A model generated the notes under the pieces. It had not been told where the DNA came from. It saw only the letters and a list, made by a program, of their open reading frames with translations, and searched no databases. A stretch of 34,781 bases of DNA. It comes from Silicimonas sp. GTDB lineage: Bacteria > Pseudomonadota > Alphaproteobacteria > Rhodobacterales > Rhodobacteraceae. The first letter of the stretch is position 1. Every line of letters starts with the position of its first letter. The translations under genes were made by a program, and so were the position numbers. The stretch is taken from assembly GCA_013003245.1 (NCBI GenBank), contig JABDJX010000089.1:1-34781 (forward strand), in the 5' to 3' direction. This document shows positions 18,662 to 25,989 of this stretch, piece after piece.

Positions 18662-19162
18662 CTACCCGTCCTCCTCGTCGAGAAGCGAGAGTACGTCAAA
18701 GTCCTCGGGCATCTCATCCAAAAGCTCGGCTGTTTTGACCTCGTCCACTTCGGCATAAGTCTCGGGCTTCCAAACCTGGAAGGTGTCGCCGGTGGCCAGA
18801 AAATAGGCCTCGGTTTTAATATCGATCTTCTGGCGCAGCTTGGCGGGCAAAACGATACGGCCCGTGTCATCAACAGATGTCAGCAGCGATTGACCATTAA
18901 AGAGCTTTTCCAGCAGCCGACGCTTGGTCGAGCCGCGCTGCAGTGCATCGATCTTTGCGTCCACCTCGTTGGCGGCATCAATGGTAAAGCATTCAAGAAA
19001 ATTGCGGCGGTGGTCGCCGTAGACAATGACAAATTCAGGCGCTTTTCCGTCAGACCATGTGGGATCACCGGCCTCAAGCACACGACGAAATGAGGCCGGG
19101 ATCGACACCCTGCCCTTGCCATCTACCTTGTGATGGCCTTCGCCTCTAAACCTGCGAACCAC
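18662..19162 (-). CDS. mraZ: Transcriptional regulator / division-site protein MraZ
   Basis: The 166-residue protein has two SpoVT-AbrB-type swapped-hairpin domains (about 5-60 and 85-135). The first contains GEGHHKVDGKGRVSIPASFR and the second SVDDTGRIVLPAKLRQKI. MraZ is a DNA-binding repressor of its own dcw operon in E. coli, recognising TGGGN boxes spaced 10 bp apart. The likely start is the GTG at 19162 (MVRRFRGEGHHK, the usual MraZ N-terminus). An acidic tail (ELLDEMPEDFDVLSLLDEEDG) ends the protein. It is the first gene of the operon, and candidate binding boxes lie 260-425 bases upstream. Confidence 0.95.
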   Translation of the reverse strand: MVRRFRGEGHHKVDGKGRVSIPASFRRVLEAGDPTWSDGKAPEFVIVYGDHRRNFLECFTIDAANEVDAKIDALQRGSTKRRLLEKLFNGQSLLTSVDDTGRIVLPAKLRQKIDIKTEAYFLATGDTFQVWKPETYAEVDEVKTAELLDEMPEDFDVLSLLDEEDG

Positions 19163-19206
19163 TGTCCCGCGGCCCCTTTTTACCTGCCCCCTAAAAGTGA
19201 AAACGA

Positions 19207-19236
19207 CGGATCGAACTGCTGCCAGTGTTCGATCCG
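19207..19236. promoter_or_regulatory. Perfect 10-bp inverted repeat in the mraZ leader
   Basis: CGGATCGAAC (19207-19216) and GTTCGATCCG (19227-19236) are exact reverse complements around a 10-base loop, 45-74 bases upstream of the mraZ GTG. It could be an RNA hairpin in the 5' leader or an operator for a dimeric regulator. No T-run follows on the minus strand, so it is not an intrinsic terminator. Confidence 0.6.
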
Positions 19237-19420
19237 CCGCCCTCGTCCCGTCTCCGGGTTAGTCCAGCTGCGCGCGCCACCTGGGGGGATGTCTGCTCGC
19301 CCGCGCGCCGGATCTCTAAAAGGATGAAGGCGGGTGCCTGTATGAAACCTGCTTATTATTGCGTGGGGTCGTTTGGTGCCCCGTATGCTGTCCCGTTTCA
19401 TCCGATGATCAATTCATGCC

Positions 19421-19476
19421 ATGGGAAACTATGGCACACAAGAGAAATTTGGGGGATTTAGTGGGAAGTTAGTGAT
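19421..19476 (+). promoter_or_regulatory. Phased TGGGA boxes: candidate MraZ operator, array 1
   Basis: At exact 10-base steps the plus strand reads TGGGA (19422), TGGCA (19432), GAGAA (19442), GGGGA (19452), TGGGA (19462) and GTGAT (19472). Two positions are exact, two are one mismatch away and two are degenerate. E. coli MraZ binds repeated TGGGN boxes with 5-base spacers upstream of mraZ, so this is a good candidate autoregulatory site. The assignment rests on pattern and position. Confidence 0.6.
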
Positions 19477-19570
19477 GAGCAATCAAGCTTAAATCGAGAT
19501 ATTGTGTCTATATTTTGATTATTGGCGAAAATTTATCCATATGTTGTGCTTTCATGGTAGATACATTTTT

Positions 19571-19585
19571 TCCCATAAATTCCCA
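19571..19585 (-). promoter_or_regulatory. Pair of TGGGA boxes: candidate MraZ operator, array 2
   Basis: On the minus strand the sequence TGGGA-ATTTA-TGGGA (plus strand TCCCATAAATTCCCA) gives two exact boxes with a 5-base spacer, the ideal MraZ-box geometry. They are in the transcription direction of mraZ, about 410 bases upstream of its start. They face array 1 at 19421-19476. Confidence 0.55.
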
Positions 19586-19702
19586 ACATATGGGCGGAAT
19601 TCTGCCAAGCCTGCAGAATATGACCCAATATTTTACATGTGTCATGCACAAACTCAGTGTAATCCCATGGGATTCCATGCGCAAACTTGCCGTGCCGCCC
19701 TC

Positions 19703-20245
19703 CTATTTGCGCAAAACCGCTATCGACGACCCGACCAACCCCTTCGTGATCCCGGCCCAAATCAAAAACAGCAGCAGATTGCCCGCAAACTTGTCCCAAC
19801 GCACCGCACGGAACAGAACCGCCTGATCCGGCGCACCCGGGTTTACCCAGACCGTGATGGGGTTTTCGGGGCTCTTGTGGCGCAAAAGCTGCCGGTTGAT
19901 TTCGTGGTAATACGTCTTGCGCAGGCCAACCGTGTCATCAAAGAACACCTGCTCTGACGTCAGACGCTCCCCTTCCCAGTCGTAGGCATAGCGCGCTTCA
20001 ATCCGGTACTGCCGCCGCGCGGGCATATCGACGAAGCTTGTTTCAATCACGCCTGTAGCTGGCTGCCACTGCGTGGCCAGCGCAGACCGAACAAGTGGGC
20101 CGAACGTCATTTTGGTTATGGAAAATGCCGCGATGACAAAAGCCAGAGTGACCACGATCAAGACGAAGTTGCCCCAAAAGGACCCTTTGGCGTTTTCATC
20201 GCCCAGTTCGATCTCTCGGTCGTCGTCTTCCATGACCGATGGCAT
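19703..20245 (-). CDS. DUF3592-like membrane protein
   Basis: The product (about 180 residues) has an acidic N-terminus (MPSVMEDDDREIELGDENAK) and a transmembrane helix (about 25-45, FVLIVVTLAFVIAAFSI). A roughly 90-residue domain with WQPATGVIETS, YRIEARYAYDWEGERLTSEQVFF and NPITVWVNPGAPDQAVL is the DUF3592 pattern (an extracytoplasmic beta domain ending in a V-x-VNP motif). A second transmembrane segment lies near 155-172. The function is unknown. The start is uncertain: ATGs at 20245 and 20233 are possible and neither has a clear ribosome site. It follows phrB by 66 bases on the same strand. Confidence 0.8.
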   Translation of the reverse strand: MPSVMEDDDREIELGDENAKGSFWGNFVLIVVTLAFVIAAFSITKMTFGPLVRSALATQWQPATGVIETSFVDMPARRQYRIEARYAYDWEGERLTSEQVFFDDTVGLRKTYYHEINRQLLRHKSPENPITVWVNPGAPDQAVLFRAVRWDKFAGNLLLFLIWAGITKGLVGSSIAVLRK

Positions 20246-20311
20246 GACAGGGGCCGCGCGGCAGTTCAAATGCTCACACGACTGGTCACATCACCGGCAT
20301 CGCACTCAGTC

Positions 20312-21727
20312 CTAAAAGTCGCGGTTCTGATAGGCATTTAGTGCGCGCTCGCGCCCCGCGCTCAATGCCACGATTGGATCGGGGTAAGCGTCGTCAGGCG
20401 ACATATTCCAGCTTTTCGGCACCGCATCAAAGTACGACAACGCCGTCTCTGACGGCGCCGCCTGCCCTTCGGCCAACCACCGCTTTTGGTAGGTCTGGTC
20501 GCGGTCGAACTTCTCCAACTGCGTCTCAGGGTTAAACACCCGAAAATACGGCGCCGCATCCGGCCCCGACCCTGCCGTCCATTGCCAGCCCATGGCGTTG
20601 CTTGCCGGGTCCCAGTCGATCAGGCAATCTTCGAACCAGTCCTTTCCAATCCGCCAGTGGCACATCAGGTGCTTTGTCAGATAGCTCGCCACGATCATTC
20701 GCGCACGGTTGTGCATCGTACCCGTCACATACATCTCTCGCATCGCCGCATCGACAAACTTGATGCCTGTGCGCCCACGCTTCCAGTCGCGCACTTCGGC
20801 AAGGCGCTCGTCTTCGTTCCACGGGAAATTGTCCCAGCCTTCGCGCCAATTGTCGTGCGTGATGTGCGGTGTGTGCCAGATCAGGTGATAGGCAAACTCG
20901 CGCCAGACGACTTCCTTCAGGAAATGCTCGGCCCCGCTTGACCCTTCGTGCATGGCGCGCAGGCCCGCGTGCCACAGCGTTGCCGGGCTGATCTCGCCCC
21001 ACGCAAGGTTTTCAGACAGGCCCGAGGTTGCTTGCACACCCGGAAAATCGCGGCGCTCTTTATAAGTTTCGATATTATTTGCGATAAAGTTGCCCAGCCG
21101 ACCACGCGCGGCCTCTTCTCCGACGTTGACGTATCGCGCAACAATCGCCGCACCGCGCTGCATGCCCGCGTCCAGCTTCCAGTCGTCCAGCTTGTCACTC
21201 TCAGGCCAGCTCTCGGGCGCAGGCATCTTGCCGGGTGCCGGTTCGGGTGCCGGCACATCGCGGTCCTTCACCGATTTCCACATCGGCGAGTAGACCTTGT
21301 AAAAACCGCCGTCTTTTGTCTTTACGCTCCAAGGCTCGAAAAGCAGATGTCCTGGCAGGCTTTTCGCCTCGACGCCAGCGTCTTCCAAGGCCGCCTTAAC
21401 CGACTTGTCACGCTTCACCTGATCCGGATCATAGGCGCGGCTCCATCGCACGGCCTTGGCACCCGTCTCTTTCACCATTTCCGCCAGAACGTCCTGCGCC
21501 TTACCCCGCCGCAGGATGAGCCGAGAGCCAGCCGTCTCCAGCGTCTCGGCCAGTTTGGCGACACCAAGGCCAAAGCGCCACAAGGGGCATGCGCCATAGC
21601 CTTCAAAAACCTCGTCGAGAATGAATACCGGGATCACCGGTCCGCCTTGAGCGACCGCATCACGCAACGCGGCATTGTCGCTCAGGCGCAAATCCTTGCG
21701 CACCCACCAAATCGTCGGAGTTGTCAT
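20312..21727 (-). CDS. phrB: Deoxyribodipyrimidine photo-lyase (CPD photolyase)
   Basis: The 471-residue flavoprotein repairs cyclobutane pyrimidine dimers using blue light. The N-terminal antenna domain begins TTPTIWWVRKDLRLSDNAAL. The C-terminal FAD-binding domain has LAWGEISPATLW, REFAYHLIWHTPHITHDNWR, W-K-R-G-R-T-G-I/KFVDAAMREM and MHNRARMIVASYLTKHLM, then DWFEDCLIDWDPASNAMGWQWTAGSG-type sequence and FRVFNP. This is a class I CPD photolyase pattern. I chose the ATG at 21727, which follows a GAAGG ribosome-site sequence; an upstream start at 21751 is atypical. Its neighbours suggest an operon with the M50 peptidase upstream. Confidence 0.94.
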   Translation of the reverse strand: MTTPTIWWVRKDLRLSDNAALRDAVAQGGPVIPVFILDEVFEGYGACPLWRFGLGVAKLAETLETAGSRLILRRGKAQDVLAEMVKETGAKAVRWSRAYDPDQVKRDKSVKAALEDAGVEAKSLPGHLLFEPWSVKTKDGGFYKVYSPMWKSVKDRDVPAPEPAPGKMPAPESWPESDKLDDWKLDAGMQRGAAIVARYVNVGEEAARGRLGNFIANNIETYKERRDFPGVQATSGLSENLAWGEISPATLWHAGLRAMHEGSSGAEHFLKEVVWREFAYHLIWHTPHITHDNWREGWDNFPWNEDERLAEVRDWKRGRTGIKFVDAAMREMYVTGTMHNRARMIVASYLTKHLMCHWRIGKDWFEDCLIDWDPASNAMGWQWTAGSGPDAAPYFRVFNPETQLEKFDRDQTYQKRWLAEGQAAPSETALSYFDAVPKSWNMSPDDAYPDPIVALSAGRERALNAYQNRDF

Positions 21728-21781
21728 GTCTTGGCCCTTCTTTCCACCCAAATCTAGAGCAGGCGAACCAAGGTCAACCGT

Positions 21782-22444
21782 CTATGCCTCGCGATATCGC
21801 AGCATTTGCCAGTGAAGGCGCGGCGATGGAATAAAGAAAAGCATCAGGCCAAGAACCGCGAACGACATCAGCATCACCGGGATCCACAGGATCGACAGGA
21901 ACAGGCCAACGCCGCCCGCCACGCGGATCGCCGCTCCGGGAGGCAAGATGCGGTAGAGGAAAAGCTCGAAGAGTTTGCCGCCATCGAGCGGCTGCACTGG
22001 TACAAGATTCATGACCGCAAGGAACAGATTGACCGATGAGATCGTGGCAAAGACCCACCAGATTTCGGGATCGGTGATCATGTTTGCGATCAAACCCGAT
22101 ACAGCCCAAAGGACCAGGTTTACAATTGGACCCATTGCCACAATCAGCTCTTGCTCATAGCGCGTGGCCGACCGGTTGCGCTCGCAAAAGCCTCCGCCGC
22201 CATAAAGCATGATCCGCCGGACAGGCACGCCCTGAATGAGGCAGCCCCAGGCATGCCCCAGCTCGTGCAGATAGATGGATCCGATCAGGACGGCGACGAA
22301 GATGATGTCACGCATCAGGCCTGCAGGGCTGGCACCGAAAAGGTCGACGAAAACGATGGGAATCAGGATCAGGCTTGCCCCGATCTGGATCGGCACGCCC
22401 CACGCGCCGCGAAACTCTGCGATTGGGTTTTGATCCTGAAACAT
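21782..22444 (-). CDS. Site-2-protease-type M50 family metallopeptidase
   Basis: The 220-residue polytopic membrane protein carries the zinc motif HELGH (H60, E61, H64) in YLHELGHAWGCLIQGVPVRRI and the third ligand in NLVPVQPLDGGKLF (D154). Both active-site segments lie in predicted transmembrane helices, as in the small M50B rhomboid-unrelated S2P group (SpoIVFB-like). No PDZ or CBS domain is visible, so this is a minimal core form. The substrate is unknown; members cleave membrane-bound regulators. It is 54 bases upstream of phrB on the same strand. Confidence 0.88.
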   Translation of the reverse strand: MFQDQNPIAEFRGAWGVPIQIGASLILIPIVFVDLFGASPAGLMRDIIFVAVLIGSIYLHELGHAWGCLIQGVPVRRIMLYGGGGFCERNRSATRYEQELIVAMGPIVNLVLWAVSGLIANMITDPEIWWVFATISSVNLFLAVMNLVPVQPLDGGKLFELFLYRILPPGAAIRVAGGVGLFLSILWIPVMLMSFAVLGLMLFFIPSPRLHWQMLRYREA

Positions 22445-22822
22445 CGGCTTGCGTCCTTGAAATACGCGTTAACCATCGCGCTTAATTCAGGCAAAAGAAT
22501 GCAATCGGCGAGGATTTTTCGGGCGTCATCGGGCGCAAACGCGAAGGCACGGCCATCCACCATGAACAAACTCGCGGCGTCGAACCACATTGAAACCTAA
22601 AGAAAATTTCGAAATTTCAGCGCTAATCCGCGTCCAGAACCGGTTTAAGCTGCCCCACCACGGGCCAAATCGACAGAACGTCACGAGCAGCATAAACAAG
22701 GTAAGAAACGAGCAGTTGGGGTTTCAGCGAAAGGGATCTAGACTGTCGCTGCGCGCATCCTGTTTTGGCCATGGTTTGCTGCTGGGGCTGCGCGAATAAA
22801 AAAATACGGGAGGAATAAGTCC
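22445..22822. other. 378-base divergent intergenic region; possible gene remnant at 22445-22590
   Basis: The region separates the M50 gene (minus) from the BCCT gene (plus). The half next to the M50 gene carries a minus-strand frame (ATG at 22590) with coding-like third-position GC, translating MWFDAASLFMVDGRAFAFAP and then DDARKILADCILLPELSAMV, which runs into the M50 gene. It may be a short remnant of a larger gene. The half next to the BCCT gene has no frame I trust and presumably holds its promoter. Confidence 0.4.
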
Positions 22823-24685
22823 ATGCCAATAAAACCACCGGTGACAGAGTTACCGATCCGCATTGCGGAGAGCGGATTTTACCGCGGTTTCACCAAAGAT
22901 GTGACCATCACAGCAAAGTTGCTTGTAGGAGGACTGATCGTCTGGGCCGTAGGCTTCCCAGAGCAAGCGGGCAAAGTGCTGGGCGATGTGAACTCTATCA
23001 TTCTGGCATCATTCAGCTTCTGGTACGTCTATGTCATGGCGTTTTTCGTCATTCTTTGCTTTGCACTGGCGCTTTGGCCAGCTGCCGGGCGGCTTAAACT
23101 GGGCGTCGAGACTGACAAGCCCGAATTCAGTAATTTTTCGTGGTTTTCCATGATGTTCGGGGCAGGTATCGGAATCGGAATGCTGACCTTCGCCACAGCC
23201 GAGCCGATGTACCACTTTGGTGTGAACCCCGCGACCATCACCGGCGCGACAGAAGGCAGCACTGCCGGAAACGTGCGGGATGCCTATATCTGGTCGTTCA
23301 CACACTGGGGGCTGGCGGCCTGGGCCTCGTATGCCATTGTCGGGTTGGCGCTGGCGTACTTCAGCTACAGACGCGGATTGCCACTGACCATCCGTTCGGC
23401 ACTTGCGCCCATTTTCGGCAAGTCGCTGTCTGGCCCGGTCGGGCATGTCGTCGATATTGTCGCGGTGGTTGCCACCGTGCTGGGCGTCTCGCAGACACTG
23501 GGCTTCGGTGTCGAGCAATTCGTCTCGGGCCTTGTGCGCATCGGTGTGGGCGACTGGCTGCAGACAACGGCTGCCGACGGTACCGTCAGTTCTTCGACTG
23601 CGGGCATCATTGTGGCGCTGGTTGTGATCATGGGTGCCTCGACGCTTTCCGCACTCTCGGGCGTGGGCAAAGGGATCAAGTGGCTCTCGAACATCAACAT
23701 GGGACTAAGCTTCTTCATCCTAATATTCTTCCTGATCTTCGGCTCGACCTTCTTCGGGTTGTCAACGCTGTTTGTCGGCATCTTCGACTATCTGGTGTCG
23801 ATCCCGGCCAACATCTTCACAGTGCACCAGCCGGTGCCATTGGATGCCTTTACAGCCAATGCGCCCGCGGCCGTCGCGGCCCTTCAAGCGGAAGATCTTG
23901 CCGCTGTCCAAACTGCTGCAACCAGCCCTTGGGGCACACTATCTTCCTTCCAGGAAGGGTTGCCCGCAGCAGCCGCCGGCCTGCCTCAGGAGGCCATCGC
24001 TGGCGCTTACGGGGCTGGCACAGAAGGGCGTCTGGCTGGCTGGCAAGGCGCTTGGACAATCTTCTACTGGGCATGGTGGATTGCGTTCGCACCTTTCGTT
24101 GGGGTCTTTCTTGCCCGCATCTCGAAAGGTCGGACAATCCGCGAGTACGTGCTGGGTGCACTGATAATCCCGGCTATCATGTGCTTTGTCTGGTTTGCCC
24201 TCGTGGGCGGCACGGCGATTGATCTGGAGCTTCAGGGTGTGGCAGATGGTGCCATCCAAGGCGCAAACCAATCCGATCAGCTTTTCGCCATGCTGGCGGT
24301 CATGCTGTCGGATGGCTTGGCTTATATCATGTCGGTGATCGTCGTGATCCTGCTTCTGACCTACCTTGTCACTTCGGCGGACTCGGCCGTGCTGATCATC
24401 AACACGATCAATGCCGCTGGCGACGAAGGTCCGAAAGCGCGTCCCCACATCCTGTTCTGGGGCGCAGCTCTGGCGCTGGTTGTGGGCGCGCTGATCATTG
24501 CGGGGGGCCTTGGCGCCATCCAGACCGCGATGGTGATCGGAGCCCTTCCGTTCAGCCTTGTGATGGTGCTGATGGGACTGGCACTGGTCAAAGCGATCTG
24601 GCGCGATGGCCGGCGCGAGCACCATGGCTTGCCAACCACGCATATCGACGCCAGCAGCGACGCGGTGGGCCAACCGGCTGAATAG
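22823..24685 (+). CDS. BCCT family betaine/carnitine/choline-type transporter
   Basis: The 620-residue product has 12 hydrophobic helices of the BCCT family, which take up quaternary ammonium or related osmolytes (betaine, carnitine, choline, DMSP) with Na+ or H+. Diagnostic stretches are FSWFSMMFGAGIGIGMLTFATAEPMYH-type sequence, THWGLAAWASYAIVGLALAYFSYRRG, and YWAWWIAFAPFVGVFLARISKGRTIREY with the WxWWIAFAPFVG signature. The substrate cannot be fixed by eye. An insertion of about 70 residues rich in Ala precedes the signature helix, which accounts for the above-average length. A GGGAGG ribosome site precedes the ATG, and a strong terminator follows. Confidence 0.94.
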   Translation: MPIKPPVTELPIRIAESGFYRGFTKDVTITAKLLVGGLIVWAVGFPEQAGKVLGDVNSIILASFSFWYVYVMAFFVILCFALALWPAAGRLKLGVETDKPEFSNFSWFSMMFGAGIGIGMLTFATAEPMYHFGVNPATITGATEGSTAGNVRDAYIWSFTHWGLAAWASYAIVGLALAYFSYRRGLPLTIRSALAPIFGKSLSGPVGHVVDIVAVVATVLGVSQTLGFGVEQFVSGLVRIGVGDWLQTTAADGTVSSSTAGIIVALVVIMGASTLSALSGVGKGIKWLSNINMGLSFFILIFFLIFGSTFFGLSTLFVGIFDYLVSIPANIFTVHQPVPLDAFTANAPAAVAALQAEDLAAVQTAATSPWGTLSSFQEGLPAAAAGLPQEAIAGAYGAGTEGRLAGWQGAWTIFYWAWWIAFAPFVGVFLARISKGRTIREYVLGALIIPAIMCFVWFALVGGTAIDLELQGVADGAIQGANQSDQLFAMLAVMLSDGLAYIMSVIVVILLLTYLVTSADSAVLIINTINAAGDEGPKARPHILFWGAALALVVGALIIAGGLGAIQTAMVIGALPFSLVMVLMGLALVKAIWRDGRREHHGLPTTHIDASSDAVGQPAE

Positions 24686-24708
24686 TCGCATACCACACAC
24701 ATAAGAAT

Positions 24709-24734
24709 GGGCCGGGGGTTTCCCGGCCCTTTTT
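24709..24734 (+). terminator. Intrinsic terminator after the BCCT transporter
   Basis: An 8-bp GC stem, GGGCCGGG (24709-24716) with CCCGGCCC (24722-24729) and loop GGTTT, is followed by TTTTT (24730-24734). It lies 24 bases after the stop. Confidence 0.93.
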
Positions 24735-24821
24735 CCGTTTCACGGATAGGGTCACACCTCGGCTCAGCATGAGCAATCATATTATTCGCGGTAGTGAAAA
24801 AGAGTCGCTTAGATGGAAACG

Positions 24822-25415
24822 TTAAGCGGCGCTGGCGGCCATCTTTGCGGCAAGTCGTTCCGCTGCAGGCGTGACGTATTCGTCCATTTTCTTGCGAATT
24901 TCACGAATCTCGTCTTCGGTTCCGGTCGCCAATCGCAAAGGCTTCTTACCGTCGATAAGGTAAATCAGGCAGTGACAATCAGGTCCATTGATTGATTTGG
25001 TTATACCGACACCAATGATCTGGTTGATATCGACAGTGGCCAGTATCTGGCCCCGACCGCGTGGATTGCGGGAAACAAACCGAATTTCGTGACGCACACG
25101 GTCCACCTGAACTTCGGGTCGAAAGCCACGCCCCGCCACAGACAATGCCAGTCCCCCCAATAGGCCCAAGATGCAGGTCAGCACAAACTTCAGCATCAAC
25201 GCATCACCGGAATAAAGCGCATTTGGCAAAAGCCATTGCCCAAACGCTGTCAGGATCAGCACGCCACCGAGCAGGGTCAGCCCCCACTCAAGGATCAGAT
25301 CAGAGGCGTTTTCCTTCATGTCCGACGGGCGCAAGCGAAAGCCCCAAGGCATCTCGATCTGTGCCAGAAGCGGTTCGCGCGGCTCGTCGTTTGTGATCTT
25401 GCTAAAAGCGTTCAT
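24822..25415 (-). CDS. Hypothetical two-helix membrane protein
   Basis: The 197-residue product is of no recognised family. The N-terminal 40 residues are hydrophilic. Two transmembrane helices follow (about 43-63, LILEWGLTLLGGVLILTAFG; about 76-98, LKFVLTCILGLLGGLALSVAG), then a C-terminal cytoplasmic domain of about 95 residues with beta-like strands (VQVDRVRHEIRFVSRN, GQILATVDINQIIGVGI, CHCLIYLIDGKKPLRLATG), and a final helix. That layout resembles PH-like-domain membrane proteins. I chose the ATG at 25415, preceded by AAGGCG, over a TTG at 25430. The gene is divergent from rpsF. Confidence 0.72.
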   Translation of the reverse strand: MNAFSKITNDEPREPLLAQIEMPWGFRLRPSDMKENASDLILEWGLTLLGGVLILTAFGQWLLPNALYSGDALMLKFVLTCILGLLGGLALSVAGRGFRPEVQVDRVRHEIRFVSRNPRGRGQILATVDINQIIGVGITKSINGPDCHCLIYLIDGKKPLRLATGTEDEIREIRKKMDEYVTPAAERLAAKMAASAA

Positions 25416-25513
25416 CGCCTTAGTGCCCAAATTCCATCAAACACCTGATATTTCCCAAAAAGGGCAAGAATGAGACGGGTTGAAAAGCAAATCGTGACGT
25501 GTATAAGCGCGCA

Positions 25514-25578
25514 GTCGTCGTCAATCATTGATCGGCGCACCCTCTCGTGGACGGGAGCGACGACATCACCGCCCGTCC
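25514..25578 (+). promoter_or_regulatory. Candidate rpsF mRNA leader with two exclusive hairpins
   Basis: GGACGGG (25549-25555) pairs perfectly with CCCGTCC (25572-25578), enclosing a loop AGCGACGACATCACCG. The loop's CGACGAC (25558-25564) can instead pair with GTCGTCG (25514-25520), so the two stems compete. The S6:S18 complex is known to bind a structured motif with a CCG trinucleotide in rpsF leaders of many bacteria, and the hairpin has CCG at its 3' loop edge. Assignment as that leader is tentative. Confidence 0.4.
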
Positions 25579-25614
25579 TTTGAAGTGCGCCCTGAAAAGA
25601 ACTGGAGATTCCTC

Positions 25615-25968
25615 ATGCCTCTTTACGAGCATGTGATGATTGCGCGTCAGGACTTGTCCAACACGCAAGCAGAAGGCCTTATCGAACATTTTGGCACAGT
25701 CCTGTCTGACAACGACGGCAAAGTCGTCGAGTCAGAGTACTGGGGCGTTAAAACCATGGCCTACAAGATCAACAAGAACCGCAAGGGCCACTTCGCCTTG
25801 CTGCGCACCGACGCCCCTGCCCCTGCTGTGCAGGAAATGGAGCGTCTGATGCGTCTGCACGATGACGTGATGCGCGTGCTGACCATCAAGGTCGACGAGC
25901 ACGAAGAAGGCCCATCGGTTCAGATGCGTAAATCCGAAGAACGCGACAGCCGTCGCGAACGTCGCTAA
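25615..25968 (+). CDS. rpsF: 30S ribosomal protein bS6
   Basis: The 117-residue product is typical bS6: MPLYEHVMIARQDLSNTQAE, EYWGVKTMAYKINKNRKGHF and MRLHDDVMRVLTIKVDEHEEG. It binds 16S rRNA together with bS18. I chose the ATG at 25615, which follows GGAGATT; the frame is open further upstream but those residues are not bS6. The C-terminus is charged (KSEERDSRRERR). It is the first gene of rpsF-rpsR-rplI, with 21 bases to rpsR. Confidence 0.97.
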   Translation: MPLYEHVMIARQDLSNTQAEGLIEHFGTVLSDNDGKVVESEYWGVKTMAYKINKNRKGHFALLRTDAPAPAVQEMERLMRLHDDVMRVLTIKVDEHEEGPSVQMRKSEERDSRRERR

Positions 25969-25989
25969 GTTTAGGAAAGGAACACTATC

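Larger units (their letters stand above)
19163..19702. other. 540-base mraZ upstream region, no gene
   Basis: No frame here resembles a known protein. The part next to mraZ (19163-19330) is GC-rich and carries a perfect inverted repeat (19207-19236). The distal part (19400-19680) is AT-rich and contains TGGGA boxes. I looked for RNase P RNA signatures, which in some alphaproteobacteria lie near mraZ, and found none. It most likely holds the dcw promoter, its operator and a long 5' leader. Confidence 0.7.

Noticed and set aside
19227-19236. tRNA T-arm-like GTTCGATCCG
   Set aside because: No acceptor stem, D-arm or anticodon arm can be built around it; it is half of the inverted repeat in the mraZ leader.
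19163-19702. RNase P RNA (rnpB) next to mraZ
   Set aside because: Alphaproteobacterial rnpB can lie near mraZ, but the conserved GAGGAAAGTCC and ACAGA-type segments are absent on both strands.
19502-19957. 151-codon plus-strand frame over the mraZ distal region and the DUF3592-like gene
   Set aside because: AT-rich start without a ribosome site, and most of it is antisense to the DUF3592-like gene.
22590-22799. 69-codon plus-strand frame before the BCCT gene
   Set aside because: No ribosome site and no recognisable product; probably promoter region.
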